Origin: Nannochloropsis oceanica
Taxonomy: Eukaryota > Sar > Eustigmatophyceae > Eustigmatales > Monodopsidaceae
Length of the DNA stretch: 64,000 nucleotides
Reading direction: 5' to 3'
NCBI GenBank assembly: GCA_004519485.1
Contig: CP038106.1
Span: 1,189,501-1,253,500 of the forward strand
Below, piece after piece: positions 7,973 to 17,894 of this stretch. Position 1 is the stretch's first letter; every line of letters starts with the position of its first letter. Made by a program: the position numbers and the translations under genes. The notes under the pieces are model-generated. The model was not told the DNA's origin. It worked only from the letters and a program-made list of their open reading frames with translations, and did not search any database.

Positions 7973-10174
7973 ATGGGCCGTTATGACGAGGATGACACCC
8001 GTGAAGCTGCAAGCAAGGTACGACTACGGGGAGTATCAAGTCGATTCCCCCTCCTACTGCTGACACCCACCACTTCCTTTCACCCCTCACCTCCTCTCTT
8101 TCTCCCTTTCTCCATCCTTCCCTCCCTTTTCAAGGCGGAATATTCTTCCCTGAAAGATGCCATCAATCTCAACGATGATGTGTACGCGCATCCAGATCGT
8201 ACATCCTTCTTTGCCAGTCGGCCCCTCTGTGGCATGTGGGGCGGCCCCCGGGTTTGGGCCATCCGTCGGCCCAGTGATCGGTGCGGCATTATATTGATCA
8301 GCATTGCGCTGGTATTGGGGATTCTTACAGCGTGTGGGCCGGTTATTGTGGATAAGTTGGTGGAGAGTGGGATTGATGCTCAGACTGTTTTGAAGGGGCC
8401 GAAGGGAAAGGCGTTTTCGACCTTCGTGGAGAGCGGGGATAATATTGGGGTGGAGATTTTTTATGCGTTGAGGTATTTGAACCTGACGAATCCGACCGAG
8501 GTATTGGCGGGGACGGCAAAGGCACGGCTGGAAGAGGTGGGTCCGTTTGTGTACCGTCAGTACCGGAATAAACTGAATGTGACGTTCGCGGAGGATGGGG
8601 AGACGGTGAGTTTCATTTTGAAGAAGACGTATATGTTTGATGAGGCGGCAAATGCGGACACGGGCTTAGTGGACACCCAAGCGATGATCACAACGGTGCA
8701 TCCAGTGATCCAGGTACTGCAGGGACAGCTGAAAAACACGCTGAATGTGCACCTGACTGAGCTTTTACAGCCGTCTGCTGAGGGGTGGCTAGCCCCTTTC
8801 CGTCGCTCCGTGGAACGTCAAATTGAGGCTTCTGGCCTCTGGAAAGCCGTCTACAAGCTTGTCCTTTGCCAAGGCAACCCCATGGGCGTCTCCCCCTTCA
8901 CCACCCAAACCGCCCGCGACCTCTACTGGGGATACCACGGTGACAGCGTCCTCCATGCTATGCAAACCCTCGTGAACGCCATTGAAGGGCTCGCCGCCAA
9001 AATCAACAAAGAAATCGCCCTCCCCGTCGTTCCCGAAGCCTTCCCCGGCCTTCAACCCAACCTCACCTCCGAGGCTGAAACCTTCCGTCGCATTGGGCCG
9101 AATATTGTATACACTGGCCAGGGGACGACCAAAGCCCGCCTCCAAGAATACACAATGTTCCAAAACATGACCTCCGTCCGCGCCTGCCCCGACCCCACCA
9201 CCGGCGCCATCCCCGAAGAGGACGAAATGCCCTCCTGCGATGTGTATCAAGCCGAGTGGGGCAATCGATCTGCGGCCCGGCACGGGTACATGCCCCAGTG
9301 GGGTTCGGAGGCCGCGAACCAAGTCAGGGGAACAGACGGGAGCTTGTTTGCGCACCCTTTGACGGGCAAAGACACGGTCGTGACATTTCAAGAGGATTAT
9401 CGCCGCTGGGTGGAGATGGTGTATTTGGGGGAGGTGAGCGACTTCCATGGTTTGCCCTTGAGGAGGTATGTCTTCAGCCAGGAGGATTTTAGGAATGATT
9501 CGGCCATGGCCAGTGATTTCTACCAGGAGAACTTGCCGATGGGTTTGTGCAATCTGACATTGATGGGAGGGTTCCCCTTGTATCTGAGCAAACCGCATTT
9601 GTTGGAGGCGGAGCCTCTTGTCCAAGAGGCAGTGGAGGGGTTGCATCCCGATCCGGAACGGCATTTGACTTTTATTGATGCGGAGGAGCGGAGTGGGGTG
9701 ACGTTTCGAACGCATAAGCGGGTGCAGTTGAATGCGGGATTGGAGCGATTGCATTTTCCGAGCTTGTCTCGTTGGCAGGCAGGCGGGTTGGCGACGATGT
9801 TGAAGATGACTTTAAATGAGAGGGAAGGGCGGTGTATGAGGGAGGAGGTGACGTGGGATTTCGGATTACCGGAGGCGGGAGGAAGGGACGGAGAGGCGGT
9901 GGAGGCGGAGTGGATGAGGATGTTGTTTTTACCTATGGTGATTTATGACGAGAGCTTTCAGATGTCACCTAGTTTCACGTCGGACTTTAAACATCAGGTG
10001 TTGGGGAGTGTGAGCGTGGCGAAGACGACCCAGGTAGCTGGGCCGCTGTTTGCGGTGGTCTTGTTGTTAGTGGGGGTGCTGGTGATGGTGAGGGGCCGGA
10101 GGAAGGAGAGGGAGTTGGCGGAAAGGAGGACGCAAAGGTATAGTACAATGCAAGAGGGGGATATTCTGGTGTAG
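7973..10174 (+). CDS. CD36/LIMP-2/SR-B family membrane protein
   Basis: Two exons: 7973-8017 (15 codons) and 8135-10174, with GT-AG intron 8018-8134. This gives 694 aa. Reading through the intron would insert a Pro/Phe/Leu-rich tract, so the spliced form is preferred. CD36 proteins have two membrane spans around a large extracellular or lumenal beta-barrel with a lipid tunnel. Here a TM lies near residues 66-87 (GIILISIALVLGILTACGPV), then the family-typical FEV-like start (KGPKGKAFSTFVESG), VGPFVYRQYRNK (equivalent of GPYTYRVR), several Cys and N-glycosylation sequons, and a C-terminal TM (LFAVVLLLVGVLVMV) followed by a basic tail. The family serves lipid or cholesterol transport and lysosomal sorting in animals; the algal role is unknown. 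Confidence 0.85.
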   Translation: MGRYDEDDTREAASKVRLRGVSSRFPLLLLTPTTSFHPSPPLFLPFSILPSLFKAEYSSLKDAINLNDDVYAHPDRTSFFASRPLCGMWGGPRVWAIRRPSDRCGIILISIALVLGILTACGPVIVDKLVESGIDAQTVLKGPKGKAFSTFVESGDNIGVEIFYALRYLNLTNPTEVLAGTAKARLEEVGPFVYRQYRNKLNVTFAEDGETVSFILKKTYMFDEAANADTGLVDTQAMITTVHPVIQVLQGQLKNTLNVHLTELLQPSAEGWLAPFRRSVERQIEASGLWKAVYKLVLCQGNPMGVSPFTTQTARDLYWGYHGDSVLHAMQTLVNAIEGLAAKINKEIALPVVPEAFPGLQPNLTSEAETFRRIGPNIVYTGQGTTKARLQEYTMFQNMTSVRACPDPTTGAIPEEDEMPSCDVYQAEWGNRSAARHGYMPQWGSEAANQVRGTDGSLFAHPLTGKDTVVTFQEDYRRWVEMVYLGEVSDFHGLPLRRYVFSQEDFRNDSAMASDFYQENLPMGLCNLTLMGGFPLYLSKPHLLEAEPLVQEAVEGLHPDPERHLTFIDAEERSGVTFRTHKRVQLNAGLERLHFPSLSRWQAGGLATMLKMTLNEREGRCMREEVTWDFGLPEAGGRDGEAVEAEWMRMLFLPMVIYDESFQMSPSFTSDFKHQVLGSVSVAKTTQVAGPLFAVVLLLVGVLVMVRGRRKERELAERRTQRYSTMQEGDILV

Positions 10175-10785
10175 AAGTGACACATATGACAACGCGAAGG
10201 GAGAATGTAATAGTGAGTTGTGTGTAAAAGAAAAGGGAGTAGTAGAGGAAAAGATGGAAGAGGTGCGAGAGGTAAAAATAATGAGAGAGAAATGTACTTT
10301 CTGCCACTTTTTTTCAGTCGTGGAGGAAGTGGTGGAGGAAAGAAGGAAGAGGCAGGGTACGGGAGATAAGCAGAATAAGGGATATGTGAAGTGTGTGGAA
10401 AGGGACCGAAGGCGACACACTGACGGAAGCCACGCAAGTGGATTAGAAAGAGCAGCTTCCTGAAGTTATTAAGTTGTCAGGCAAATGACAAAAGCACAAG
10501 AATGGAACCAAAAAGACATATGGAGTCGAGTGTGTTTCACAAGAAGGGGACCAAAAAGACGGATGGTGTCGAGTGTGTTGTTAATGCTGAGGAAAGAGGG
10601 ATGTAACATACCATTCAAAAAGAAGAAACAACGCTTGATTGTTTGACCCCAATCATCATCTAATTTCTAGATGTAATAAAACAAAAATTAATGATTACGA
10701 AAACATCGCGCTGTCACCTATTTGGTCAGTACTTTTTCTTTCGTCGATTGTAATCCATTAGCTACTTTTACTTTCACGCTCTTCC
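10175..10785. other. Convergent intergenic region with a short imperfect direct repeat
   Basis: Lies between the CD36-like stop (+) and the NOC3 stop (-). It contains two copies of a roughly 32-base unit (accaaaaagac..atgg.gtcgagtgtgtt) at about 10505-10537 and 10548-10581, a local duplication. No exon supported. Confidence 0.5.
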
Positions 10786-13746
10786 TTATTTCTTGCCAGC
10801 ACCAGCTCCAACAGCGCGATGCAACTCGTACCTCTTGAGCAAAGCTCGAGAACGCTGCAATTTCCGGCACAAAAATAACTTTCTGGTATGCGACCTCGTC
10901 TCCCGGAAAAATGTCCTAAACGACACCTCCCCTCCCTCCTCTCCCTCCTTACCTTCCTTCCTCCCCGCCACCGTCCCCTGCAAAAGGCGCGCCTTGTGCA
11001 CATTCACACCCCCCTCCATTACCTCCGGATTTGAAAACTTCTGGACGAAATACAATTTCACCCGCTGTCCCCTCCTCTCCCTCTCCGCCCGTCGCACCAT
11101 GCCATGCAATGGATTGAAACGCGGCATATGAGAAAACATTCCTCCAAAGCCATGCTTCAGGAAATCCCAATCCTCCTCCATATTCACCTCCCCATATTTA
11201 TGCGTATTCGTAAAATGACTCCGTATCCGAAAGGAAGAGGAGGACCACGGGGTCGCCGTCTGATGTGCGGCCCCTGCTGCTTGGGCTGCTACTACTGCTG
11301 CAGCTCCTGCCTTTCTGACCGCGTGGTGGTAATGATGACTCTTGAGCAAGGATAATTCCCAGGCGCCACTTGCAAGGGGGTTGCTCATTTCGGGCTCTAG
11401 AGCCTCGGGTTGGTATACCCCCATGGCGACTCGGTCGGCTTCTCCGTCCAACAATTGTTCAAGGCCGGGGTAACGTGTGGGGAGCTCTTTGATCAGTCCG
11501 AGCACAACTCGAGCCTCGTTTGGCGAGTTTAGTTGAAGGGCGAGTCCCGTCAGGCGCTTGTAAAAGGCAGCAACGCGCGCCAAGGAGAATTCACGACGCG
11601 CAAGCAGAGCGCTGCGGAGGCAAGTGATGAGCAGGGGGAAAACGGCAGCCCGGTTACTGTTGCTGCTGGCACTGCCGCCACTGCTGATGCCACTGACTGC
11701 ACCATCCATCCCCATCCTCCCCAATTGCTGATATAAAAACGTCAAAAAAGCCTTGTCGTCCACCTTGAGCTCTCGTCCCGGGCCCTGCAACGTTCTCAAG
11801 GCCGTCAGCACAGCATGCAAACTCGCTTCTAACGGCAAGTGCCTCGAGGGGTCCAGTAAATCCTTCAACACATCCAACACATCAATTACTGTATCCAAAT
11901 TGATCAAATGCGCCACGCGACTCAATCCCTCCAAAGCCGCGGGCAACAATGTGGGCTTCTTTGCTTGCTTTAATACACGGAAATACAACAAGGTCACCTC
12001 CTGCAAGCTCTCCGCCTGACACCTTGCTCTCAGCGCGGGGTCTGCTCTCGCCTCCGCCTCTTTCAACCCAGCCATTATATCCCCCCGTCCCTCCTCCTCC
12101 GCCTCCTCCGCCGTCTCTTTGCTATGCTTGCTCTTCTTTTTTTTAACCTCCATTTTGGCCTTGCGCAAGACCTCCTCCGCCTCGTCCTCTTTCACCCGCA
12201 ACTTCAACGCCTGCAGGGCCCTTACCATATCGTCCGGTGCATGCAATCGCCGATTCTGCACCTCCCTACATACTAGCTTTGTCGCCGTCAGAGAGACATC
12301 CCCCTGCTGATCTCTCTCCAACAGCCGTCGAACCGCCTGGCCAGCCCTTACTCTTGTGGCGGCATCGGGGCCCAGCCCCAGGCGTATCACAGCGGTAAGC
12401 ACATTGGTCGTAAAATTAAAATGCGCCAACGCCGTCAGCAGCTCGCATAGACACTTGGCCGCCACGCTGCTACTCACATCGATTACGTTGTTTGGAGTGC
12501 TCAAGTTCCCTTGTGCGGCGGTCTTTTTGCCGGACGCAATCGTTTGCTTCTTGCTCGCCTTCTCCAAATGCTTCAGATACGCTTGATAACTCGACAAGAA
12601 TGTGCGCTCGTACTCCCTCGTTTGCTTCACCTCCTTCGATGCCTTGACTTGCAATTCCTTCTCCGTTGGCAGTCGGATCCGATACGCTGGCGCTAGATCG
12701 CGAAAGACAGCTAGCAAACTCGCCATCGCTAATGCCTGCACCTTGACATCATCATCTTCCAATAAACTAAGCAACGCCGCCATCCTACTCCCCTTTCCCC
12801 CTCCACCCCCATTACCCGACCGAGTCAACAAACCTGTCTCCGGATGCTCCAGCATCGCTTCGCATAGCGTCGCAATCTCCACTTTCTTCAATTCCAACCG
12901 TGCCCGTCGCAACGCTCGCATGTCCCCCCCAAACGCCTCCAAGGACAGGCTACTCGCCACCGCCGCCAACCGTCCCGACGACAACAGATTGTCTTTATCA
13001 TCGCCCTTACCCCTGGCATTGCGCAGATGTTGACTGATGGCTTCGCTTTCCGAAGCGTCCGAACTGGCCACGCTGCCGTCGTCATAATCCTCTTCGTCCT
13101 CATCCTCATCCTCATCCTCGTCGTCCTCCTTATCTTCGGGCTGTGGCTCCCCTTGCTTAGGGCCAACGACTTCCATTTCCGCTACTACAATGTCTTTTTC
13201 CTCCTTTTCTTCCACCTCCTCGGTGCAAAAATGAATGGCACCGTCAATGGTCTTGGTAGGCAACCGCTCCTTAATCACCTTGTTTCCCTTCCCCCGTGCC
13301 GTGTCCCATCCTTCCGTAGAGGCATTACGTCGCATAGTCTTAGTCTCAATAAAGAATCCCTTACCAACTTTGTCATCCTCGTCTTTAAGATGAGAGTTTT
13401 GGTTGTTTTTCTTGGCACTCATGGGGGCAGGGGGCTTGGGTGGGGCAGGCATAGAGTCCTTCTTCTTTCCCTTGTGTTTTTCATGGGAACCCTCGGAAGA
13501 CAATGATAACAAGCTGGCTGCAAAGGCTGAGTGCTCCTCGACAAAGACGCGGTCCTCCTCATCGACTTCTTGGCCCTCTTCTTCTTCCTCTACCGGAGGG
13601 TTATGCTCGGGTGTGGGCCTTTTAGTTGCGGCGGCGCGAGAGGGATGGCGCATTGGCTTGCCTCCTGTCCCCTTGCGCTTGGCTGCTGGGACGCTGTCTC
13701 TTTTTGCAAGCGCACCTGGCTTTTGTGTGGTCCTCCGATTTTTCAT
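10786..13746 (-). CDS. NOC3: Nucleolar complex protein 3 (NOC3/NOC3L)
   Basis: Single exon, 986 aa, ATG at 13746. NOC3 pairs with NOC2 to move pre-60S particles from the nucleolus to the nucleoplasm and also has a DNA-replication role in yeast. Visible: basic N-terminus (TQKPGALAKRDS), a long acidic tract near residues 200-225, and the NOC3p N-domain (RLELKKVEIATLCEAMLEHP; SLLAVFRDLAPAYRIRLPTE; KVSKEVK-like VKASKEVKQTREYERTFLSSY). A CBF/NOC-type helical region follows (AVFPLLITCLRSALLARREF; FYKRLTGLALQL). A Lys-rich segment sits near 520-570. A tail of about 130 residues (FRIRSHFTNTHKYGE onward) is basic. Divergent from the Dbp7-like helicase, another 60S biogenesis factor, across a gap of about 330 bases. 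Confidence 0.85.
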   Translation of the reverse strand: MKNRRTTQKPGALAKRDSVPAAKRKGTGGKPMRHPSRAAATKRPTPEHNPPVEEEEEGQEVDEEDRVFVEEHSAFAASLLSLSSEGSHEKHKGKKKDSMPAPPKPPAPMSAKKNNQNSHLKDEDDKVGKGFFIETKTMRRNASTEGWDTARGKGNKVIKERLPTKTIDGAIHFCTEEVEEKEEKDIVVAEMEVVGPKQGEPQPEDKEDDEDEDEDEDEEDYDDGSVASSDASESEAISQHLRNARGKGDDKDNLLSSGRLAAVASSLSLEAFGGDMRALRRARLELKKVEIATLCEAMLEHPETGLLTRSGNGGGGGKGSRMAALLSLLEDDDVKVQALAMASLLAVFRDLAPAYRIRLPTEKELQVKASKEVKQTREYERTFLSSYQAYLKHLEKASKKQTIASGKKTAAQGNLSTPNNVIDVSSSVAAKCLCELLTALAHFNFTTNVLTAVIRLGLGPDAATRVRAGQAVRRLLERDQQGDVSLTATKLVCREVQNRRLHAPDDMVRALQALKLRVKEDEAEEVLRKAKMEVKKKKSKHSKETAEEAEEEGRGDIMAGLKEAEARADPALRARCQAESLQEVTLLYFRVLKQAKKPTLLPAALEGLSRVAHLINLDTVIDVLDVLKDLLDPSRHLPLEASLHAVLTALRTLQGPGRELKVDDKAFLTFLYQQLGRMGMDGAVSGISSGGSASSNSNRAAVFPLLITCLRSALLARREFSLARVAAFYKRLTGLALQLNSPNEARVVLGLIKELPTRYPGLEQLLDGEADRVAMGVYQPEALEPEMSNPLASGAWELSLLKSHHYHHAVRKAGAAAVVAAQAAGAAHQTATPWSSSSFRIRSHFTNTHKYGEVNMEEDWDFLKHGFGGMFSHMPRFNPLHGMVRRAERERRGQRVKLYFVQKFSNPEVMEGGVNVHKARLLQGTVAGRKEGKEGEEGGEVSFRTFFRETRSHTRKLFLCRKLQRSRALLKRYELHRAVGAGAGKK

Positions 13747-14072
13747 GTTGAACCTGTCACAGTGAAGTGGGTGTGCGGACGCAATACGCTGTGAAAATTA
13801 CGCTATCGTGGTTGAGAGAAGTAATGCGGGGGGGAGGTCAAAATGCCAAGAGTTCTGTATGGCCCAGCAGCGCCAGCAGCGTTTGCTTGTGTGCAGGCAT
13901 CTTTCTAACCACATGCTTTCTTGCCAACGCTTGCAACATATTTTCAAGCTTACTTTTTCACTATTCATAGCGTGACACAGCTTACCACTGTGACCGTACT
14001 CAAGACAAGGCTCCTTCGAGAAAGAAATATCCTGCGGTCGACCTCCCCCCACCCCCCCCCACCCTAATTTCA
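13747..14072. promoter_or_regulatory. Divergent promoter, NOC3 (-) / Dbp7-like helicase (+)
   Basis: A 326-base gap shared by two ribosome-biogenesis genes, so a bidirectional promoter is plausible (inference). A C-run lies at about 14045-14061, just before the helicase start. No coding exon visible. Confidence 0.45.
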
Positions 14073-17000
14073 ATGGAGCTTAATATTGTCGAGCGGCCCA
14101 GTCTCAAAAGGCTGGGTACAAATGGAGAAAAGCCTATGCGTTTTGTGAAGCGTCACCGATTTAAGGCCAAGCGGGAGCAAAAGGGAGATGGGAGGAAAGG
14201 CCTTGGCAGCGTCAAAATCAAGGAAGCGCCCGTAGTGGGCCCTGAACCCACAGCAGTGTGTAAGGGCAAGGGCAATGACAAGGTGCCCGAGCAGCCCAGG
14301 ACTGCCTCACCTGCTTCTATGGTCTTCCATAAGAAGCGCAGACTGGTGGTAGGCCTGTCGGAGGAGGAACAGGTCGAGGAGCAGCAGCCAGAGGTTCGCC
14401 CAGGCAAGAAGCGGGCGGTCACAGAAGCGAAGCGTCCCATCTCTATCACCGGGAACTCGTCTCCTTCTGCTCCCTTCTCCGAGCCTATAGCCTCACATAC
14501 CATAGTCAGAGAGCCGCACTCTTCTGCTTTTGTACCTCTCGCCGCTGCTCCGACTCATCCCTTGTCCAACCCCAAAGCCTCCATCGCCGTGATCGAGAGC
14601 GCAAAGGACTTTTCCCCTCCCCGGTCTGCGCCCTCCATTTTACCTGCCGCGCACAAGTCTGGACGAGCGTACAAAGCGACGAACTTAGATCCTGCTGGTG
14701 CTCTTGACGCCGAGGGAGAGAAGGAAGCACACGTTCCTAAACCTGCGAGCACCAGTACAGTCGGCTACCAATCTACCTCTGTTCTCTCGTCCAAACCATC
14801 AGAGACAGACGACAAGATCAAGAACGAACCCGTCCCTTCTGAGCTAGCATCTTATGCCCCCTCCTTCCCCAGTCGGAAGTATCCTGTTCCGGCCACCGCC
14901 GCCCGTTTGGATGAGTACCACCTTAAACCCTCTGAGCTCGATCTAGCCACCAAAGCTTCTCCCCCTCCCTATTCCTCCCCCTCCACCTCCTCCTCCATCA
15001 CTGCTACGCGAGGCAAATCGAGCAAACACATCTTCACCGCCACACCCTTCTCCGCCTTAGGGCTACACAAGCACCTCGTCAGCGTCCTGGGTACCCCTAA
15101 GGAACACCACGGGTTCGGTCTCAAAGTCGCCACCCGCATCCAATCCGCCTCCCTCCCCGCCCTCCTCTCCCCCTGCCGTCCTAACGCCCTGCTCTGCTCT
15201 GAAACAGGGTCAGGCAAGACACTTGCATACCTCCTTCCCATCCTTCAGCACCTCCAATCTATCACCCCCCGCCCCACCCGAACGGAAGGCACTCGTGCGA
15301 TCATCGTTGCGCCGACCCGGGAGTTGTGTCATCAGATCTGCGACGTATTGTCACTGCTTGTTCGAGCGTTTATTTGGGTGGTTCCGGGATTGGTCAGCGG
15401 TGGTGAGAAACGAAAGTCGGAGAAAGCGAGGTTGAGGAAGGGCGTGATGGTGTTAGTAGGGACCCCGGGTCGACTCCTCGATCACTTGCAGAACAGCCAG
15501 TCATTCAATCATAAGGCAGCTGAATGGTTGGTTTTGGATGAGGTGGACCGACTATTAGACCTGGGGTTCGAGGCGCAAGTACGTGAGATTGTGGGAAGGC
15601 TTCGAGGGAAGGAGGGAGAGAAGGAGGCAGGGAGGGCGCGACCTAGATTGCAGGTGTTGGCGGCGTCGGCCACCATGAGCCCCACCTTGGATAGGTTTGG
15701 GAGGGAACTGTTGGGGGAGCATGTCAGGATCGATGCATCGACAGGGACAGTCAAAGCGCTTGCCGCCACGATGGAGGAAGAGGAAGGTGAGGGGGAGAAG
15801 GAGGAGGAGGGGGAGGAAGAAAATGGGAGTGGCGAGGAGGACAGGGAGGTCGCGCCAGAGGAACGAGGGAGGCATCGGAAGGGCAATACGGACATCGCCC
15901 ACTCGGCGGGCTCTGACGGCGGGGAACAGTTTACGACTCCGTTACAGCTCGTGCAGCAATATATGGTCGTGACGTGTAAGCTACGGTTGCCCGCTCTGGC
16001 CTGTTTCTTGCGGGTCCACACGCACGCCCACAAAACTGTTGTCTTTTTCTCCACCTGTGATTCAGTCGACTTCCACCATGCCTTGTTCAGGGCAGCACAT
16101 TGGCCTGATGGGCCTCCGGGTATCGTTGGTGAGGGGAACGATCTTGCTGCTTCCTTTTCCACTTCCTCTTCTTCTCCATCGTCGTTGTCGTCGTCTCTTT
16201 CCACCTTGCTCGGCCAGGCCATGCCTGTCCACCGTCTCCACGGCAACATCCCACAAGATGAGCGCTTGCACACCTTCCGTACCTTCCGGGAGGCCACGAG
16301 AGGGGTCTTGTTGTGTACCGACGTGGCCGCCCGAGGCTTGGACCTACCCGCCGTTGACTGGATAGTTCAATATGACCCTCCTACAGAAGCAGCCGAGTAC
16401 GTGCATCGCGTCGGGCGTACCGCGCGACGAGGCCGGAAAGGCCACGCTTTGCTCTTTCTTTTGCCTTCCGAACAGGGCTATTTGGACGTGCTTAAAAAAC
16501 GGGGGATTAACCCGAGCCCTCTGTCGTTGCAGCAGACGCTCTTTCAAGCGACACCTGCTCGATTTCGTGGTCGCTTTAGGGCGCCGGAAGAGGTGTTTTG
16601 CCTAGAGATCCAGCAACAATTGGAAAAGACCGTTGACATGGGTAAGGGCATTGAACAAGGCGATGAGAAGAGCGGGTGTGGAGGAGGAGGGGGGAAGGTA
16701 GGAACAGTTGCAACTGTGACGACTCCGCCTTTGCTGACATTGGGGCGCAAGGCCTTTGGTTCATTCGTGCGAGCCTATGCCACCCACCCCGTGGAGCTCA
16801 AACCCATTTTTGCAGTGCGTGTCTTGCACCTTGGCCACGTTGCCAAGAGCTTTGCGTTAAAAGAACCACCCACTTCGCTCAAAGTAGGGAAGGAGGTGAT
16901 TAAGATTCCTGGGGTTGGGAGCAAGGGCAAGGACAAAAGGAAGAGTGCGCGTGATGGTGGCGGCGGTGGTGATGATGGCAAGGGCGATAGAGGCAACAAA

Positions 17001-17147
17001 AGGAAAGATTACCAAGCCCGCACGACAGAGGATGGCGGAAGCACACGCAAGAACTTTTCGCCGCCGCGGCAGCAGCCTCCAGCAGGGAAGGCCAAGCCAC
17101 GCACGCGCACCGCCTACAGCTCCGTAAGCGAGTTCAGCGCGGGGTAA
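14073..17147 (+). CDS. DEAD-box-family RNA helicase, Dbp7/DDX31 type (DEVD variant)
   Basis: Single exon, 1024 aa. Predicted nucleolar ATP-dependent RNA helicase for 60S subunit assembly. A disordered basic N-third (about 1-320) is followed by the motifs in order: IQSASLPALL (Q motif), SETGSGKT (I), APTREL (Ia), VGTPGRLLDHL (Ib), LDEVDRLLDLGF (II), AASAT (III), VVFFSTCDSVDF (IV), RGVLLCTDVAARGLDLP (V) and HRVGRTARRGRKG (VI). Residues 489-492 read D-E-V-D rather than D-E-A-D. An acidic insert of about 35 residues sits at roughly 568-605 between the RecA lobes. The DUF4217 region (SFVRAYATHP, HLGHVAKSFALKEPPTSL) supports Dbp7/DDX31. The C-terminus is Lys/Gly/Arg-rich. Confidence 0.9.
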   Translation: MELNIVERPSLKRLGTNGEKPMRFVKRHRFKAKREQKGDGRKGLGSVKIKEAPVVGPEPTAVCKGKGNDKVPEQPRTASPASMVFHKKRRLVVGLSEEEQVEEQQPEVRPGKKRAVTEAKRPISITGNSSPSAPFSEPIASHTIVREPHSSAFVPLAAAPTHPLSNPKASIAVIESAKDFSPPRSAPSILPAAHKSGRAYKATNLDPAGALDAEGEKEAHVPKPASTSTVGYQSTSVLSSKPSETDDKIKNEPVPSELASYAPSFPSRKYPVPATAARLDEYHLKPSELDLATKASPPPYSSPSTSSSITATRGKSSKHIFTATPFSALGLHKHLVSVLGTPKEHHGFGLKVATRIQSASLPALLSPCRPNALLCSETGSGKTLAYLLPILQHLQSITPRPTRTEGTRAIIVAPTRELCHQICDVLSLLVRAFIWVVPGLVSGGEKRKSEKARLRKGVMVLVGTPGRLLDHLQNSQSFNHKAAEWLVLDEVDRLLDLGFEAQVREIVGRLRGKEGEKEAGRARPRLQVLAASATMSPTLDRFGRELLGEHVRIDASTGTVKALAATMEEEEGEGEKEEEGEEENGSGEEDREVAPEERGRHRKGNTDIAHSAGSDGGEQFTTPLQLVQQYMVVTCKLRLPALACFLRVHTHAHKTVVFFSTCDSVDFHHALFRAAHWPDGPPGIVGEGNDLAASFSTSSSSPSSLSSSLSTLLGQAMPVHRLHGNIPQDERLHTFRTFREATRGVLLCTDVAARGLDLPAVDWIVQYDPPTEAAEYVHRVGRTARRGRKGHALLFLLPSEQGYLDVLKKRGINPSPLSLQQTLFQATPARFRGRFRAPEEVFCLEIQQQLEKTVDMGKGIEQGDEKSGCGGGGGKVGTVATVTTPPLLTLGRKAFGSFVRAYATHPVELKPIFAVRVLHLGHVAKSFALKEPPTSLKVGKEVIKIPGVGSKGKDKRKSARDGGGGGDDGKGDRGNKRKDYQARTTEDGGSTRKNFSPPRQQPPAGKAKPRTRTAYSSVSEFSAG

Positions 17148-17894
17148 TAGGGTCTTCTGGGATTATGGTGGGTGGTGTGTAAGCAGATTGTAGGGGACCA
17201 AAATAACGCAAAGAAGAAACATGTTGATATGTCGTAGTCTTTTGTTGGAGAGCATTGTATTCCCGTTTCGCCGAATTGGGTATTCCGTGATGTATGGACA
17301 TGACCAAGCATCTAGTATACGGAGATGTGGTAGAATGAGGTCAAAATGGGTGTGTATGCCACCTTTTGGGATTTATTCGCGATTCGACGATCCTCGACTC
17401 ATTACAAGCACTGCAATCCTACTTCAGCTTCTCGGAGTCCGACCAAGGCTTCTTTCCCTCCCCGAACTCGTTCCAGAAAGCTTCGTTGCGGTCGAATCTC
17501 ATCAATGAATACAACTCCAGGTCATCTTCTGCCCGACTCTCCAATCTCCCCCGCTACCGTATCTCCCCCTCCAATTCTTCTCACAGTGCCTCCCATCCCC
17601 GTCCTCTGTCTCCGACCTCTTTTCGAAAACCACTGTCTTCATCTTGGCTTCCAACTTTTAAAGATGGCCGCCTCCTTTGACACTTTTGAGGATGAGTCAG
17701 TTGAATACGCGTAAGCATCCGCAGACTTGCACGGTAAGTGGTAGTGGATGGTTTACGGGAGAGACTAAAGAAGGGGATGTATAACGAAAAGCAAGACGGC
17801 GCTGGCGCCCGTTTGTGAAGCATCAGTTTACTGCTTAAGTTCTTACATTTTTTAAATCTGTGCACATTTTCTCATATTGTGATCTCAATGGATC
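17148..17894. other. Mostly intergenic, with possible small reverse-strand exons
   Basis: Lies between the helicase stop and the LYR gene stop. A reverse-strand reading at 17419-17553 looks coding and is listed separately. Nothing else is convincing. Confidence 0.35.
17419..17553 (-). CDS. Possible terminal exon of an unrecognised small protein
   Basis: The reverse strand reads AEDDLELYSLMRFDRNEAF then WNEFGEGKKPWSDSEKLK and a stop at 17419. Composition and codon use look protein-like (paired acidic/basic and aromatic residues). The frame is closed by a stop near 17553, so an acceptor must lie between about 17545 and 17553. A possible upstream exon lies at 17660-17740 (reading AYSTDSSSKVSKEAAIFKSW), but no clean join was found. 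No family recognised. The competing + strand ORFs here are Ser/Pro-rich and less convincing. Confidence 0.3.
   Translation of the reverse strand, partial: RGRLESRAEDDLELYSLMRFDRNEAFWNEFGEGKKPWSDSEKLK

Noticed and set aside
8789-9754. A 321-codon reverse-strand ORF inside the CD36-like gene
   Set aside because: It is a shadow of the sense gene. The sense strand has the family motifs and membrane spans; the antisense product has none.
15509-16297. A 262-codon reverse-strand ORF inside the helicase gene
   Set aside because: Ser/Lys-rich antisense of a canonical helicase. No independent start context or motifs.
17366-17714. Ser/Pro-rich + strand ORFs after the helicase gene
   Set aside because: Compositionally biased and without splice support. 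The reverse strand of the same segment looks more protein-like.
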